64,000 nt of DNA. It comes from Candidatus Dormiibacterota bacterium (GTDB taxonomy: Bacteria > Chloroflexota > Dormibacteria > Dormibacterales > Dormibacteraceae). The stretch spans positions 217,044-281,043 of the forward strand of contig PNAG01000011.1 in NCBI GenBank assembly GCA_003169845.1. Reading direction: 5' to 3'. Made by a program: the position numbers and the translations under genes. Under the pieces are notes generated by a model. The model was given only the letters and a program-made list of their open reading frames with translations. It ran no database searches and was not told where the DNA came from. Positions 49,527-57,746 of the stretch are shown piece by piece; positions within the stretch are counted from its first letter, which is position 1; each line of letters begins with the position of its first letter.

Positions 49527-51029
49527 TCAGGAGGCGGATTCGACGCTTCCGTCGGAGCGAGGGTCCGCACCGGCGCGCCAGGCGCTCGGCCCGTCGATCA
49601 CGATCGCGTGCGCGTGTCCAAACGAGTGATGTCTCGACGGCATCAGCTCGAAGCTTCGATCAGATCGGGAGAGCTCGGCCGCGTGTGGGTAGTCGGCTTC
49701 GATCGAGGTCCGCAAGCCATCCGCCTGCACGCGAATCCGGGGTCGAGCGACCGCCTCCGCGGGCTCCAGGCCGTGGTCGACCAGGTTGATGAGCACCTGC
49801 GACTGCAGCTGAGGCTGGCCGTCGCCACCCATCGTGCCGAACACGGCCCAGGGCTTGCCGTGCCGCGTAGCCATCGCGGGGATCAGCGTGTGCATTGTCC
49901 GTTTGCGCGGTTCGAGCCGGTTGACGTGGTCAGGAGCCAGGCTGAAATAAGCGCCTCGGTTTTGCAGGAGCATGCCCGTGCCCTCCGCGACGATGCCGGA
50001 CCCAAAGTCGAACGCGACGCTCTGGATCAACGACACGAGGTTGCCATGCTCGTCGGCCGCACACATGTAGATGGTGTCGCCGCCCTCGCGCAGCGCACCT
50101 CCGCCTGCGGCCGCATGTGTAGGGTCGAGGAACGGCTCGACGGGGACATCGGCGAAATCGGGGTCGGTGATGTAGCGATCGCGCAGCGGATAGCACGCAT
50201 CTCGGATGCGCTTCAGCTCCGTGGCGAATCCTGGGCCGGGCTGCAGGTCCTCGGGCGTCAACTGGTTCAGCCGCGCGAATATGGCGAGCGCGGTGAGGCC
50301 TTGGGTCGGAGGCGGCAGCTCGTAAACGATCAGGTCTCGGTACTTGACCGTGATCAGTTCGACCCATTGCGAACGGTGCACCGCCAGGTCACGGGCGGTC
50401 ACGAGGCCGTCCCGCCGCCCGATCGCCGAAGCGATCGCCGAGGCGATCTCGCCACGATAGAAACCGCTGATCCCGGCACGACCGATGTCCTGCAGGACAG
50501 ATGCTAGATCCGGGTTTCGCAGCAGCATGCCGCCCTCCATCGGCGGATACAGCTTCCGCGCGGAGCTCTCTTTGCCCAGCAGCTCCGCCCCACCCTTGAG
50601 GAAGTCCGATAGCTGTGGCGTGATGACGTAGCCGTCGCGGGCTAGCGAGGCCGCGGGCTCGAGCACCGCGCCGAGCCCGAGAGTTCCGAAGCGCTCGAGC
50701 AGCCGGCCCCATGCCTCAACGGTGCCGGGCACCGTGACGGTGAGAATTCCGCGCTCCGGCATCTCCTTGTAGCCGCGCGAGCGAACGGCTTCGATGGTCG
50801 CCAGCTCCCCGGAGCGTCCGGCGCCGATGAGTCCGATGGGCGCAGTGGCGCCAGACGGCCAGACGATCGCCATCAGGTCGCCGGCGACGGAAGTCATGTG
50901 CGGGTAGACGACGCACAGCACCGCGTTGGCTGCGATCGCGGCGTCGATCGCGTTGCCGCCATCGCGAAGCACCTGCGCGCCGACCTCGGATGCTGCGCGA
51001 TGCGGTGTAGCGATGACTCCGCGCGTCAC
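49527..51029 (-). CDS. ggt: Gamma-glutamyltransferase family protein (Ntn hydrolase)
   Basis: Autoprocessed hydrolase/transpeptidase acting on gamma-glutamyl compounds such as glutathione. About 500 residues from GTG 51029, eight bases after the dagK stop: [28 protein letters not shown] at the start, catalytic Thr in [22 protein letters not shown] (new N-terminus of the small subunit), [15 protein letters not shown] near the end. No signal peptide, so cytoplasmic form. The open frame to 51122 lies in dagK and is rejected. Substrate could be other than glutathione. Confidence 0.88.
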   Translation of the reverse strand: MTRGVIATPHRAASEVGAQVLRDGGNAIDAAIAANAVLCVVYPHMTSVAGDLMAIVWPSGATAPIGLIGAGRSGELATIEAVRSRGYKEMPERGILTVTVPGTVEAWGRLLERFGTLGLGAVLEPAASLARDGYVITPQLSDFLKGGAELLGKESSARKLYPPMEGGMLLRNPDLASVLQDIGRAGISGFYRGEIASAIASAIGRRDGLVTARDLAVHRSQWVELITVKYRDLIVYELPPPTQGLTALAIFARLNQLTPEDLQPGPGFATELKRIRDACYPLRDRYITDPDFADVPVEPFLDPTHAAAGGGALREGGDTIYMCAADEHGNLVSLIQSVAFDFGSGIVAEGTGMLLQNRGAYFSLAPDHVNRLEPRKRTMHTLIPAMATRHGKPWAVFGTMGGDGQPQLQSQVLINLVDHGLEPAEAVARPRIRVQADGLRTSIEADYPHAAELSRSDRSFELMPSRHHSFGHAHAIVIDGPSAWRAGADPRSDGSVESAS

Positions 51030-51036
51030 GAGAGGA

Positions 51037-51975
51037 TTATCGCGGCGTGATGAACTCGATCGCTCCCGGCTGGATCTCGAAGAGCGCGGGAAGGAAGCCG
51101 ACCGCCTCGCCATCGACGTCAAGGCGAACTTTGACCGGTGAGGTGACCGAGATCCGCTTGCCGTAGATCAATTCGATCTTCGGGTTGTTCTGGTCCAGGT
51201 GCTTTCCTTGCCGGAAGTCGTTCATGCCTCGCATGGTCTCGATCTTGCCTGCATTCTTCACGAGGATCACGTCGAACACGCCGTCGGTCGGTGACGCTGA
51301 CGGCGCCATCTGCATGCCGCCGCCGAAGAACTGGCAGTTGGCGATGACCACCTGCTGCGCCTTGGGGAGCTCATGCCTGGTGTGATCGATCTCCACTGTC
51401 ATCGGCTTGTTCTTGAATCCGATGAGCGCCCGCAGCCCGCCGAGCGTGTAAGCCGCGTTGCCAAATCTTTTCGTGCCGTTGCCCATCTGCTGCACGACGT
51501 CTCCGCCCAATCCGGCGTCGGCGATGTTGATGAAATGCCTGACTGCCGTATTGCCGTCATGGTCCTGGAAGGTGACGCAGCCGGCATCCAGCCGCCTGAC
51601 GAGGCCTTCGCTGAGGACCTGGATGGCCGCCCTGGTGTCTAGCGGTATGCGCAGCGTCCGCCGAAAATCGCCACCCGTTCCAAGGGGCACCATGGCGAGC
51701 TTGCTCGCGGTCGGGATCGGAGCGCCGTTGTGGAAGAAGCCGTTGACGACCTCGTTCAAGGTGCCGTCGCCCCCGACTGCGACGACCACCGGGCGCGACT
51801 CCCTCACCGCGTGTGCCGCGATCTCGGTCGCCTCGAGCGGGCGCGTCGTCAACACTGTTTCGTAGCGCAGGCCCGTGCCGGGCAGCCAGCTTTCCACCGC
51901 CGTCCACTCGCGTCCCGCCCTACCCGCGCCTGAGGCCGGGTTGACGATGAACAGGACGCCCGGCCGGGTGGCTAT
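51037..51975 (-). CDS. dagK: Diacylglycerol kinase/sphingosine kinase family lipid kinase, probable ATA start
   Basis: Phosphorylates diacylglycerol-like lipids. VVVAVGGDGTLNEVVNGF (catalytic GGDGT), LGTGGDFRRTL and INIADAGLGGDVV are clear. The first canonical start, GTG 51897, would delete the nucleotide-binding strand VLFIVNPASGAG, which is in frame upstream. An ATA at 51975 sits six bases after GGAGG and overlaps the upstream stop as ATAG; it gives 312 residues, normal for the family. The downstream ggt begins eight bases after the stop, so the FAD oxidase, dagK and ggt form a unit. Confidence 0.85.
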   Translation of the reverse strand: MATRPGVLFIVNPASGAGRAGREWTAVESWLPGTGLRYETVLTTRPLEATEIAAHAVRESRPVVVAVGGDGTLNEVVNGFFHNGAPIPTASKLAMVPLGTGGDFRRTLRIPLDTRAAIQVLSEGLVRRLDAGCVTFQDHDGNTAVRHFINIADAGLGGDVVQQMGNGTKRFGNAAYTLGGLRALIGFKNKPMTVEIDHTRHELPKAQQVVIANCQFFGGGMQMAPSASPTDGVFDVILVKNAGKIETMRGMNDFRQGKHLDQNNPKIELIYGKRISVTSPVKVRLDVDGEAVGFLPALFEIQPGAIEFITPR

Positions 51976-53333
51976 GGTGCGCCTCCCACAGCGCGCGGGT
52001 TCATGACTCCCTGCGGGTCAATGCTCTCTTTGATCGACCGCCACACTCGCATCCAACCTCCCATCTCATCCGCGACCCAACGCGCTCTCACCCGCCCGAC
52101 CCCATGGTGATGGCTGATGGTCGCACCGAGCTCGAGCGCCGTGCTCATCGCGCCCTCCCACGCCCGCATATAAGCCGAGCGCGCCTCCTGCTCGGTTTCC
52201 GCCGAGCCGCCGAAAGTGAAATACGCGCAGCAGCCCTGCTCGTAGGCATGACTGAAGTGGCATAACGCGAGCCCGCCAACGGCTATTGCGGACTTTACCC
52301 TCGCATGAAGCTCGGGAAGCACGGTCCAGGGGCCCGCCAGCTCGATCGTGTCCAGGTACGAGCCCGCCGGCTCGAGAAAGGATTTCAAGCGCTCGGCGGA
52401 AAGATCGAATCTGTGCTTCTGCCAGCGGAGCCACGGCTCTTCCCCAAGGTCGCCGGCGGCGGCGGCGAAGCCCTTCACCGCGTCGGCCTCGGCTCGTGCA
52501 ACTCCGGGGAGGCCGGCGTTGGCGACCACGAGCAGGCAGGCGCCGATGGCCAGGTCGTATCCGTTGAACGCCGTGTCTTCGGCGTCGTAGAGGCGCATCA
52601 CCAATGGCCTGATGCCGGACTGCATGATCGCGCGCATGGCCTCGAGGCCGGCCGCCAGGTCGGGAAACCCGTAACCTCGGCCCACGATCGATTCAGGCAG
52701 CCGGTGCACACGCAACACCGCGCCGAGGACGACGCCCAGGGCGCCCTCAGAGCCGAGCCACAGTTGATGAAGGGCCGGACCGGCTGCCGATCGAGGCCCG
52801 GGCCTCGGTGCCGCGAACGTTCCATCGGGCAGCACGACCGCAAGTCCCAGCACCATGTCCTCCACGCTTCCATAGCGGCTGGACTCCTGGCCCGAGGAGC
52901 GCGTTGCGATGAGACCGCCGACGGTCGTGCCCGGCAGCGAGCTTGGAAAGTGGCCGAGAGTCAGGCCGCGTTCGTTCAGGTGCTTCTCGAGCACGAATCC
53001 ATTGACGCCTGATTCGCACCGGCACGTCAGGTTCACCTCGTCGACCTCGAAGATGCGGTCGAATGCGCTCATGTCGAGCACGAGCTCGCCCGCACGAGGC
53101 GAGAGCGCTCCGCAGACGCCGGTGGCGCCGCCCATGGGCGTGACCGCCACACCATTGGCGCCCGCCCAGCGGAGGATCGCGACCACCTGCTCGCGGCCGG
53201 ATGGCCGTGCCACCAGCACTCGGGGAGTTTGGTTGCCCGCCCGCTCGTCCATGATCGCGAGCGGCCACAGGTCACGCACCGGGCGCTCGTCGAGCGCGGC
53301 GGCTCCCACAATCTTCTCGAGTTCCGGCCTCAC
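51972..53333 (-). CDS. FAD-linked oxidase, alkyldihydroxyacetonephosphate synthase-like
   Basis: Flavoprotein of the vanillyl-alcohol-oxidase/AGPS group. FAD block VTPMGGATGVCGALSPR, SLPGTTVGGLIATRSSGQESSRYGSVEDMV, and near the C-terminus ISHHHGVGRVRARW, the His-rich motif of alkyl-DHAP synthases. GTG 53333 overlaps the glpB-like stop (GTGA) and gives 453 residues. Mycobacteria have an AGPS-like flavoprotein next to a diacylglycerol kinase (Rv2251-Rv2252), as here. Ether-lipid synthesis is a reasonable hypothesis; a hydroxyacid oxidase remains possible. Confidence 0.8.
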   Translation of the reverse strand: MRPELEKIVGAAALDERPVRDLWPLAIMDERAGNQTPRVLVARPSGREQVVAILRWAGANGVAVTPMGGATGVCGALSPRAGELVLDMSAFDRIFEVDEVNLTCRCESGVNGFVLEKHLNERGLTLGHFPSSLPGTTVGGLIATRSSGQESSRYGSVEDMVLGLAVVLPDGTFAAPRPGPRSAAGPALHQLWLGSEGALGVVLGAVLRVHRLPESIVGRGYGFPDLAAGLEAMRAIMQSGIRPLVMRLYDAEDTAFNGYDLAIGACLLVVANAGLPGVARAEADAVKGFAAAAGDLGEEPWLRWQKHRFDLSAERLKSFLEPAGSYLDTIELAGPWTVLPELHARVKSAIAVGGLALCHFSHAYEQGCCAYFTFGGSAETEQEARSAYMRAWEGAMSTALELGATISHHHGVGRVRARWVADEMGGWMRVWRSIKESIDPQGVMNPRAVGGAP

Positions 53334-54460
53334 TGCTGTTTCGCCGCGAGGCGGCCGGCCAGCCAGCCGGTAAGGATGGGGACTCCGAATCCGCAAGGAC
53401 CGCTGTAGTCGTATCCGCCCAGTACCGCGCCCGCGGTGTACAGGTTCTCGAAGGCAACCTGGCCGCCTCCGTCAAGGGGATGAAGCGATCTGTCGGTCGC
53501 GAGGCCACCGCGCAGCTCCGCGGCGGGGTCCAGGTACTGCATGTGCTGAAGGCGGGTCCCCATGTGCGCGACCGGGCTTCCGTCGTGAAACACGCCCAGC
53601 TTCAAGAGTGGTTCCACGGCCAAACGTCCTCCGGCGATCCCACCTCCGATGTGGCGGCCGCTGGCGAGAACGAAGGCGTCGGCGCGAAAGGTCCGTTCGC
53701 CGGACTTCGCCGAGATGAGGCGGCGGTGCGCTGTTTCGAACGAAGAGATATCCGCGCGCACAGTGCTGTGCGCGATCGCCTGCTGCAGGCGCCACCCGTG
53801 TGGCGATGGCGGCGAGGCCAGAAGCTCGAAACCCTCTTGGGGCAGGTTGGTGAAGCCCGGCGGATACGCGATGGCGTTCGACCGGATCCGCGACGGCAGC
53901 GGCGCCCTCCGGCCGTAAAGGTCTGTCACCGATGCGGCCTCAGGAAGGTCCGGGATGCTCACTTCCTCCGGAAACGCTTCGATCCCATGGAGCTCTTTGA
54001 GCGCCTGGGCCGTTGACGCCGCGTCATAGTCACCGACCTCTTTCACGCCGATGACCGCCACCCTCTTGCCGCTGAGGGCGTGCAGTTCCCCGCCCGCTAC
54101 GGATGCCGGCACGAGGTTGCCAGGCCTGGCAAGCCCGTGGATGTCGGCATACAGCCCCACGGTCCTCCATGCGCCCGCGAGCTTGAGCCCCTCTTTCTCG
54201 AGCGCCAGCTGGAGGGCGTGAATCGCGGTGTCGAGCTCGGTGGCGAGGCGAACGGAGTCCAGGCCGAGTCTCGTGATCGGATGGTGGGGTTGGCGCTTGA
54301 GAACCGCATCCAGGTCGTCAATCACCTCCATCGCGCCGGCATAAAGCGCTGTCGCGCCCGGTGCCCTCGCGACGACTGTGACGTCGGCCCCCTCGCGCCG
54401 AGCCGCCATCGCGGCGCAATAACCCGCGATCCCCCCGCCGATCACCAGGACCTTGCTCAT
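53330..54460 (-). CDS. GlpB-like FAD-dependent oxidoreductase (anaerobic glycerol-3-phosphate dehydrogenase subunit B family)
   Basis: 376 residues: VLVIGGGIAGYCAAMAARREGADVTVVAR is an FAD-binding fold; the C-terminal GGYDYSGPCGFGVPILTGWLAGRLA closes the second FAD contact as in GlpB. Its partners GlpA and GlpC are not in the window. Together with the AGPS-like oxidase and DagK it points to glycerophosphate/dihydroxyacetone-phosphate lipid chemistry. ATG 54460 overlaps the ribF stop, and the end overlaps the next gene. Confidence 0.75.
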   Translation of the reverse strand: MSKVLVIGGGIAGYCAAMAARREGADVTVVARAPGATALYAGAMEVIDDLDAVLKRQPHHPITRLGLDSVRLATELDTAIHALQLALEKEGLKLAGAWRTVGLYADIHGLARPGNLVPASVAGGELHALSGKRVAVIGVKEVGDYDAASTAQALKELHGIEAFPEEVSIPDLPEAASVTDLYGRRAPLPSRIRSNAIAYPPGFTNLPQEGFELLASPPSPHGWRLQQAIAHSTVRADISSFETAHRRLISAKSGERTFRADAFVLASGRHIGGGIAGGRLAVEPLLKLGVFHDGSPVAHMGTRLQHMQYLDPAAELRGGLATDRSLHPLDGGGQVAFENLYTAGAVLGGYDYSGPCGFGVPILTGWLAGRLAAKQQ

Positions 54461-55419
54461 CGACCGACAGTCCGGCGCGTGTCGGCGACGTCCTGGAGCA
54501 ACTGTCGCACAAGGTCATCGGTGCTCGGAAATTTGATGTCTGGGTGCAGGTACCGCACGAAGTGCAGCTCCAAACGTTTCTGGTACAGGTCGCCTTCGAA
54601 GTCCAGAAGGAATGCTTCGACCCGGAGCTGGGTGCCGCCGAACGTCGGGCGGTAGCCGACCGACAGCGCGGCGATGAAGCCTTCGCTGCCGCTAGTTGCG
54701 GGTTTAAGCCCCTCACCCTGGCCCTCCCCCCGACGGGGGGAGGGGATCAAGCGGGCGCGGCCCGCGTACGCTCCGAGGGCGGGGATCAGTTTGTTCGGCT
54801 CGACCCCGATGTTGGCCGTCGGGAATCCGAGCTGGCGGCCCACTCTCTCCCCCGCTTCGACCGGTCCCGCCATCGAGTACTCGCGGCCAAGCAGCCGGTT
54901 CGCGTGCTCGATGTCGCCGGCGGTGATGAGGCGGCGCACCTCTGAGCTGTGCAGGTCGTGGCCGTCGAGCTGGAAGGGTGGGACAACCTCGACCTGCTGC
55001 CCGTTTTCGCGAAGCCATTGAGCGCTGCCGGTTCGGCCGCGGCCAAATGCGAAGTCATAACCGATCACCCAGCGCCGGAGGTCCATCACATTCGCCAGCC
55101 GGTCGACGAATTCCTGCGGCGACAGCGAGGCCAGCTCACGGTCGAAGCGCAAGACCACGGCGTGCTCGATGCCCGCCGCCTCGATCAGGGCGAGCTTCTC
55201 TTGCAGGGTGGTGATCGATTGCGGGCAGTTGGCCGGGTCCAGGACGCATCGTGGGTGCGGCTCGAACGTGATGAGCGCAGGCTGGGCCTCCAGCTCTTTG
55301 GCGGAGGCGATCACGTGGCCGATCACGTCGAGGTGCCCCAGGTGGACGCCGTCGAAGCTGCCGATCGTGAGCGCCACGGGCCCGATCCGGCTCGCGGGAA
55401 GTCCGAGGTGGACTTTCAG
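54457..55419 (-). CDS. ribF: Bifunctional riboflavin kinase/FAD synthetase, with in-frame repeat and probable CTG start
   Basis: Makes FMN and FAD. N-terminal adenylyltransferase ALTIGSFDGVHLGHL, C-terminal flavokinase GFPTANIGVE and SVGYRPTFGG. The first canonical start, GTG 55377, cuts the normal N-terminus; CTG 55419, six bases after GGAGG and 13 bases after the truB stop, gives KVHLGLPASRIGPVALTIG as in other RibFs. Between the kinase strands GAYAGRARL and FIAALSVGY lies IPSPRRGEGQGEGLKPATS, encoded by repeat copy A4 and absent from ordinary RibFs. The insertion is in a surface loop of the kinase domain, so the enzyme may stay active. Confidence 0.92.
   Translation of the reverse strand: MKVHLGLPASRIGPVALTIGSFDGVHLGHLDVIGHVIASAKELEAQPALITFEPHPRCVLDPANCPQSITTLQEKLALIEAAGIEHAVVLRFDRELASLSPQEFVDRLANVMDLRRWVIGYDFAFGRGRTGSAQWLRENGQQVEVVPPFQLDGHDLHSSEVRRLITAGDIEHANRLLGREYSMAGPVEAGERVGRQLGFPTANIGVEPNKLIPALGAYAGRARLIPSPRRGEGQGEGLKPATSGSEGFIAALSVGYRPTFGGTQLRVEAFLLDFEGDLYQKRLELHFVRYLHPDIKFPSTDDLVRQLLQDVADTRRTVGR
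54681..54748. repeat. Interspersed hairpin repeat, family A, copy A4, inside ribF
   Basis: CCCTCCCCCC-gac-GGGGGGAGGGG hairpin next to CCCCTCACCCTGGCCC and the tail GTTGCGGGTTTAAG. It aligns with copy A2 over the whole length and is read in the same frame relative to the repeat. Confidence 0.75.
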
Positions 55420-55432
55420 ATCAGCCCTCCCT

Positions 55433-56341
55433 TCAGGTGAGCACCTTCTCGGGGACGAACGTACGCCGCAAGGGGTCGGCGTGGCCTAGCGCGACGAGGC
55501 GGCCCGTCGAATCGTGGGCGCGGATCAAACCAGGTCCGGGCTCTGGCAGGACCCGGACCGCACGTCCCTGCCTGACCATGGCCTCCTGCTCGACGTTGAG
55601 CTTGACCCGCTCCATGTGCGGCAGTATGACCTCGGCTGGAAGCAGCCGGCCGCGCACCTCGTCGGCGGTGGTCAGCTCGGCGGAAGCAACCGCAGCGTCG
55701 ATCGCCAGGCCGCCATAAGCGGTCCGGATCAGCCGCCCGAGATATCCGCCAACACCCAGCCCGCGTCCGAGGTCGCGGGCGATGGAGCGCAGATAGGTAC
55801 CGCTTCCGCAGCGGACCTCGATCCTTGCCACAGCCTCGGCACCTGGCGTGAAGTCGAGCAGACGGGTTTCGTAGATCTCCACCTCCCGAGCCCTCGGCCT
55901 GGGCTCTTCGCCGCGCCGTGCGAGCTTGTAGGCCCGCTCACCGTCCACCTTGACCGCCGAGAACGCAGGCGGCTCCTGGAAGATGCGGCCCGAGAACACC
56001 GACAGGGCCTCGAGCACGTTGTCGGCGCTCAGTCCGCTGGGATCGCCGACCATCTCACGCTCTGCTTCCGCGTCGTCTGTCGCCGTGGTGTAGCCCAGGT
56101 GGATGTCGGCGACGTAGGTCTTAGGAAGCCGCAGCGCGAATTCGGCGAGTCGGGTCGCCGATTCGAACAGGATGGGCAGCACGCCCGTCGCGAGCGGATC
56201 GAGCGTGCCCGCATGGCCTACACGATGCGCGCCCGTCAGGCGGCGGAGCCGGCTGACGACGGCAAATGAAGTCTCACCTGCCGCCTTGTCGACATTGAGA
56301 ACTCCGGAGGGAAATGGATTACCGGTCGGACGAGGCGGCAA
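55433..56341 (-). CDS. truB: tRNA pseudouridine(55) synthase
   Basis: Makes pseudouridine 55 in the T-loop of tRNAs. 302 residues: GVLNVDKAAGETSFAVVSRLRR, catalytic Asp in GHAGTLDPLATGVLPI, YVADIHLGYTTATDDAE, and GSGTYLRSIARDLG. It begins with TTG 56341 inside nrnA, so the first dozen residues (MPPRPTGNPFPS) are uncertain. Standard order rbfA-nrnA-truB-ribF. Confidence 0.95.
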   Translation of the reverse strand: MPPRPTGNPFPSGVLNVDKAAGETSFAVVSRLRRLTGAHRVGHAGTLDPLATGVLPILFESATRLAEFALRLPKTYVADIHLGYTTATDDAEAEREMVGDPSGLSADNVLEALSVFSGRIFQEPPAFSAVKVDGERAYKLARRGEEPRPRAREVEIYETRLLDFTPGAEAVARIEVRCGSGTYLRSIARDLGRGLGVGGYLGRLIRTAYGGLAIDAAVASAELTTADEVRGRLLPAEVILPHMERVKLNVEQEAMVRQGRAVRVLPEPGPGLIRAHDSTGRLVALGHADPLRRTFVPEKVLT

Positions 56342-57344
56342 TGATCGCCTCCTTGCCCGCCGCCAGCACCATCTTCACCGTCTCGTCCATCGGCCGCTCG
56401 ATCTCGGCGCCGGCGGCGCGAATGTGTCCGCCGCCTCCGAACGAGGCGCACAACTCGGCCGCATCCACCGGTCCGCGGCTGCGCACGCTGATCTTCGTGA
56501 GTGAGTCGTGCACTTCCTTGAAGAGGATCGCGAGCTCCAGCCCGGCGATGCTGTTGAGCGTGTCGATGATGCCCTCGGACTCGGCCATCACCGCGTTCGC
56601 CTCTTTCAGCATGCGCCGCGTGACCTTGGCCCAGGCAAGCTTGCCATCGAGCTCGACACGCATGGTCGCGAGGGCCAGGCCGCTCAGCTTCAGAGTTGTC
56701 TCCGGGCGCATCTTGTAGACCATCGTTGCGATGCCGCCCGGGTCCGCCCCCAGGCGCGCGAGCCGGGCGGCGTCGTCCAGCGCGCGCGGAGTCGTGTTCT
56801 CGTGGCGGAAGCCGCCGGTGTCGGTGAGCAGCGCGACGTAAAGGTTGGCGGCGATCGTCGGCGTGATGGGGTAACTGAAGTGGTCGAGCATCTCCATGAC
56901 CATCTGCCCGACGGCCGATGAGTCGGCGTCGATGATGTTGACGTCGCCAAAGCGCGAGTTCGACGGATGGTGGTCGACGTTGACGATGGTGGCGTGCGAC
57001 GCGATCCGCTTGACGCTCTCGCCCGAACGCTCGAGGTTTCCCGAATCGAAGAAGAACACCAGCTGCGGTTCGACGCCGTGCGGAGGCTCAGACCGTATCT
57101 CCGTGAAGCCTGGCATGAAGGTGTACATCTGCGGCAGCGGCGGCGGGATGAGCACCCAGACGTCCTTGCCCGCGGTGCGCAGGGCTTCGGCGAATGCAAG
57201 GCTGCAGCCGAGCGTGTCGCCGTCCGCGTCCTTGTGGCCGAAGATCAGGATCTCCTGGTTGGCTTCGATCAGCTCCTTGATCTCGTCATAGACGTGCGGT
57301 GTCTTCTGAGGAGTGGCTATGACGGCTCCTCTGGCGGGGTCCAC
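56319..57344 (-). CDS. nrnA: DHH/DHHA1 phosphoesterase, NrnA-like oligoribonuclease
   Basis: Bifunctional nanoRNase/pAp phosphatase type. 341 residues: ILIFGHKDADGDTLGCSLAFAEAL, FFFDSGN, the DHH motif in NVDHHPSNSRFG, LLTDTGGFRHENT, and the C-terminal DHHA1 domain FGGGGHIRAAGAEI. GTG 57344 lies inside rbfA, so the true start may be slightly downstream. It may degrade RNA fragments made by PNPase, RNase J and RNase Y, all encoded in this block. Confidence 0.92.
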   Translation of the reverse strand: MDPARGAVIATPQKTPHVYDEIKELIEANQEILIFGHKDADGDTLGCSLAFAEALRTAGKDVWVLIPPPLPQMYTFMPGFTEIRSEPPHGVEPQLVFFFDSGNLERSGESVKRIASHATIVNVDHHPSNSRFGDVNIIDADSSAVGQMVMEMLDHFSYPITPTIAANLYVALLTDTGGFRHENTTPRALDDAARLARLGADPGGIATMVYKMRPETTLKLSGLALATMRVELDGKLAWAKVTRRMLKEANAVMAESEGIIDTLNSIAGLELAILFKEVHDSLTKISVRSRGPVDAAELCASFGGGGHIRAAGAEIERPMDETVKMVLAAGKEAIIAASSDR

Positions 57345-57718
57345 TGAGGGCTTGCCTCGTTGGACTCCCCATCTTGCGGCAGGACCTCTTTCAGCAGCTC
57401 GGAGATGTGGACCGCGTATTCGATCGACGAGTCCAGCTCGAAACGAAGCTCGGGTGAGAACTTGAGGTTCTGCAGCCGGCGGCCAAGCTCATGACGGATG
57501 AGGCCCTTGGCCGAGGCGAGACCCGCGATGGAAGCCTTCTGCTGCTCCGGGGTTCCGAGCACGCTGACGCGCACGCGTGCCTGTCTCAGGTCAGGCGACA
57601 TGCGAACGCCGGTAATGCTCACGAACCCGATCCTCGGGTCTTTGAGCTCGCGCCGAATGATCGACATGATCTCCTCACGAACTTGCTCCCCCACTTGATC
57701 CGCGCGGTAGCTGGTCAT
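57317..57718 (-). CDS. rbfA: 30S ribosome-binding factor A
   Basis: Assists 16S 5' end maturation at low temperature. 133 residues from ATG 57718 with GGAGG five bases upstream: YRADQVGEQVREEIMSIIRRELKDPRIGFVSITGVRMSPDLRQARVRVSV (key part ELKDPRIGFVSIT) and LRFELDSSIEYAVHISELL. Longer upstream frame is inside infB and rejected. Confidence 0.94.
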   Translation of the reverse strand: MTSYRADQVGEQVREEIMSIIRRELKDPRIGFVSITGVRMSPDLRQARVRVSVLGTPEQQKASIAGLASAKGLIRHELGRRLQNLKFSPELRFELDSSIEYAVHISELLKEVLPQDGESNEASPQWTPPEEPS

Positions 57719-57746
57719 CACGACCTCCGCAATCAGCAACGAATGA

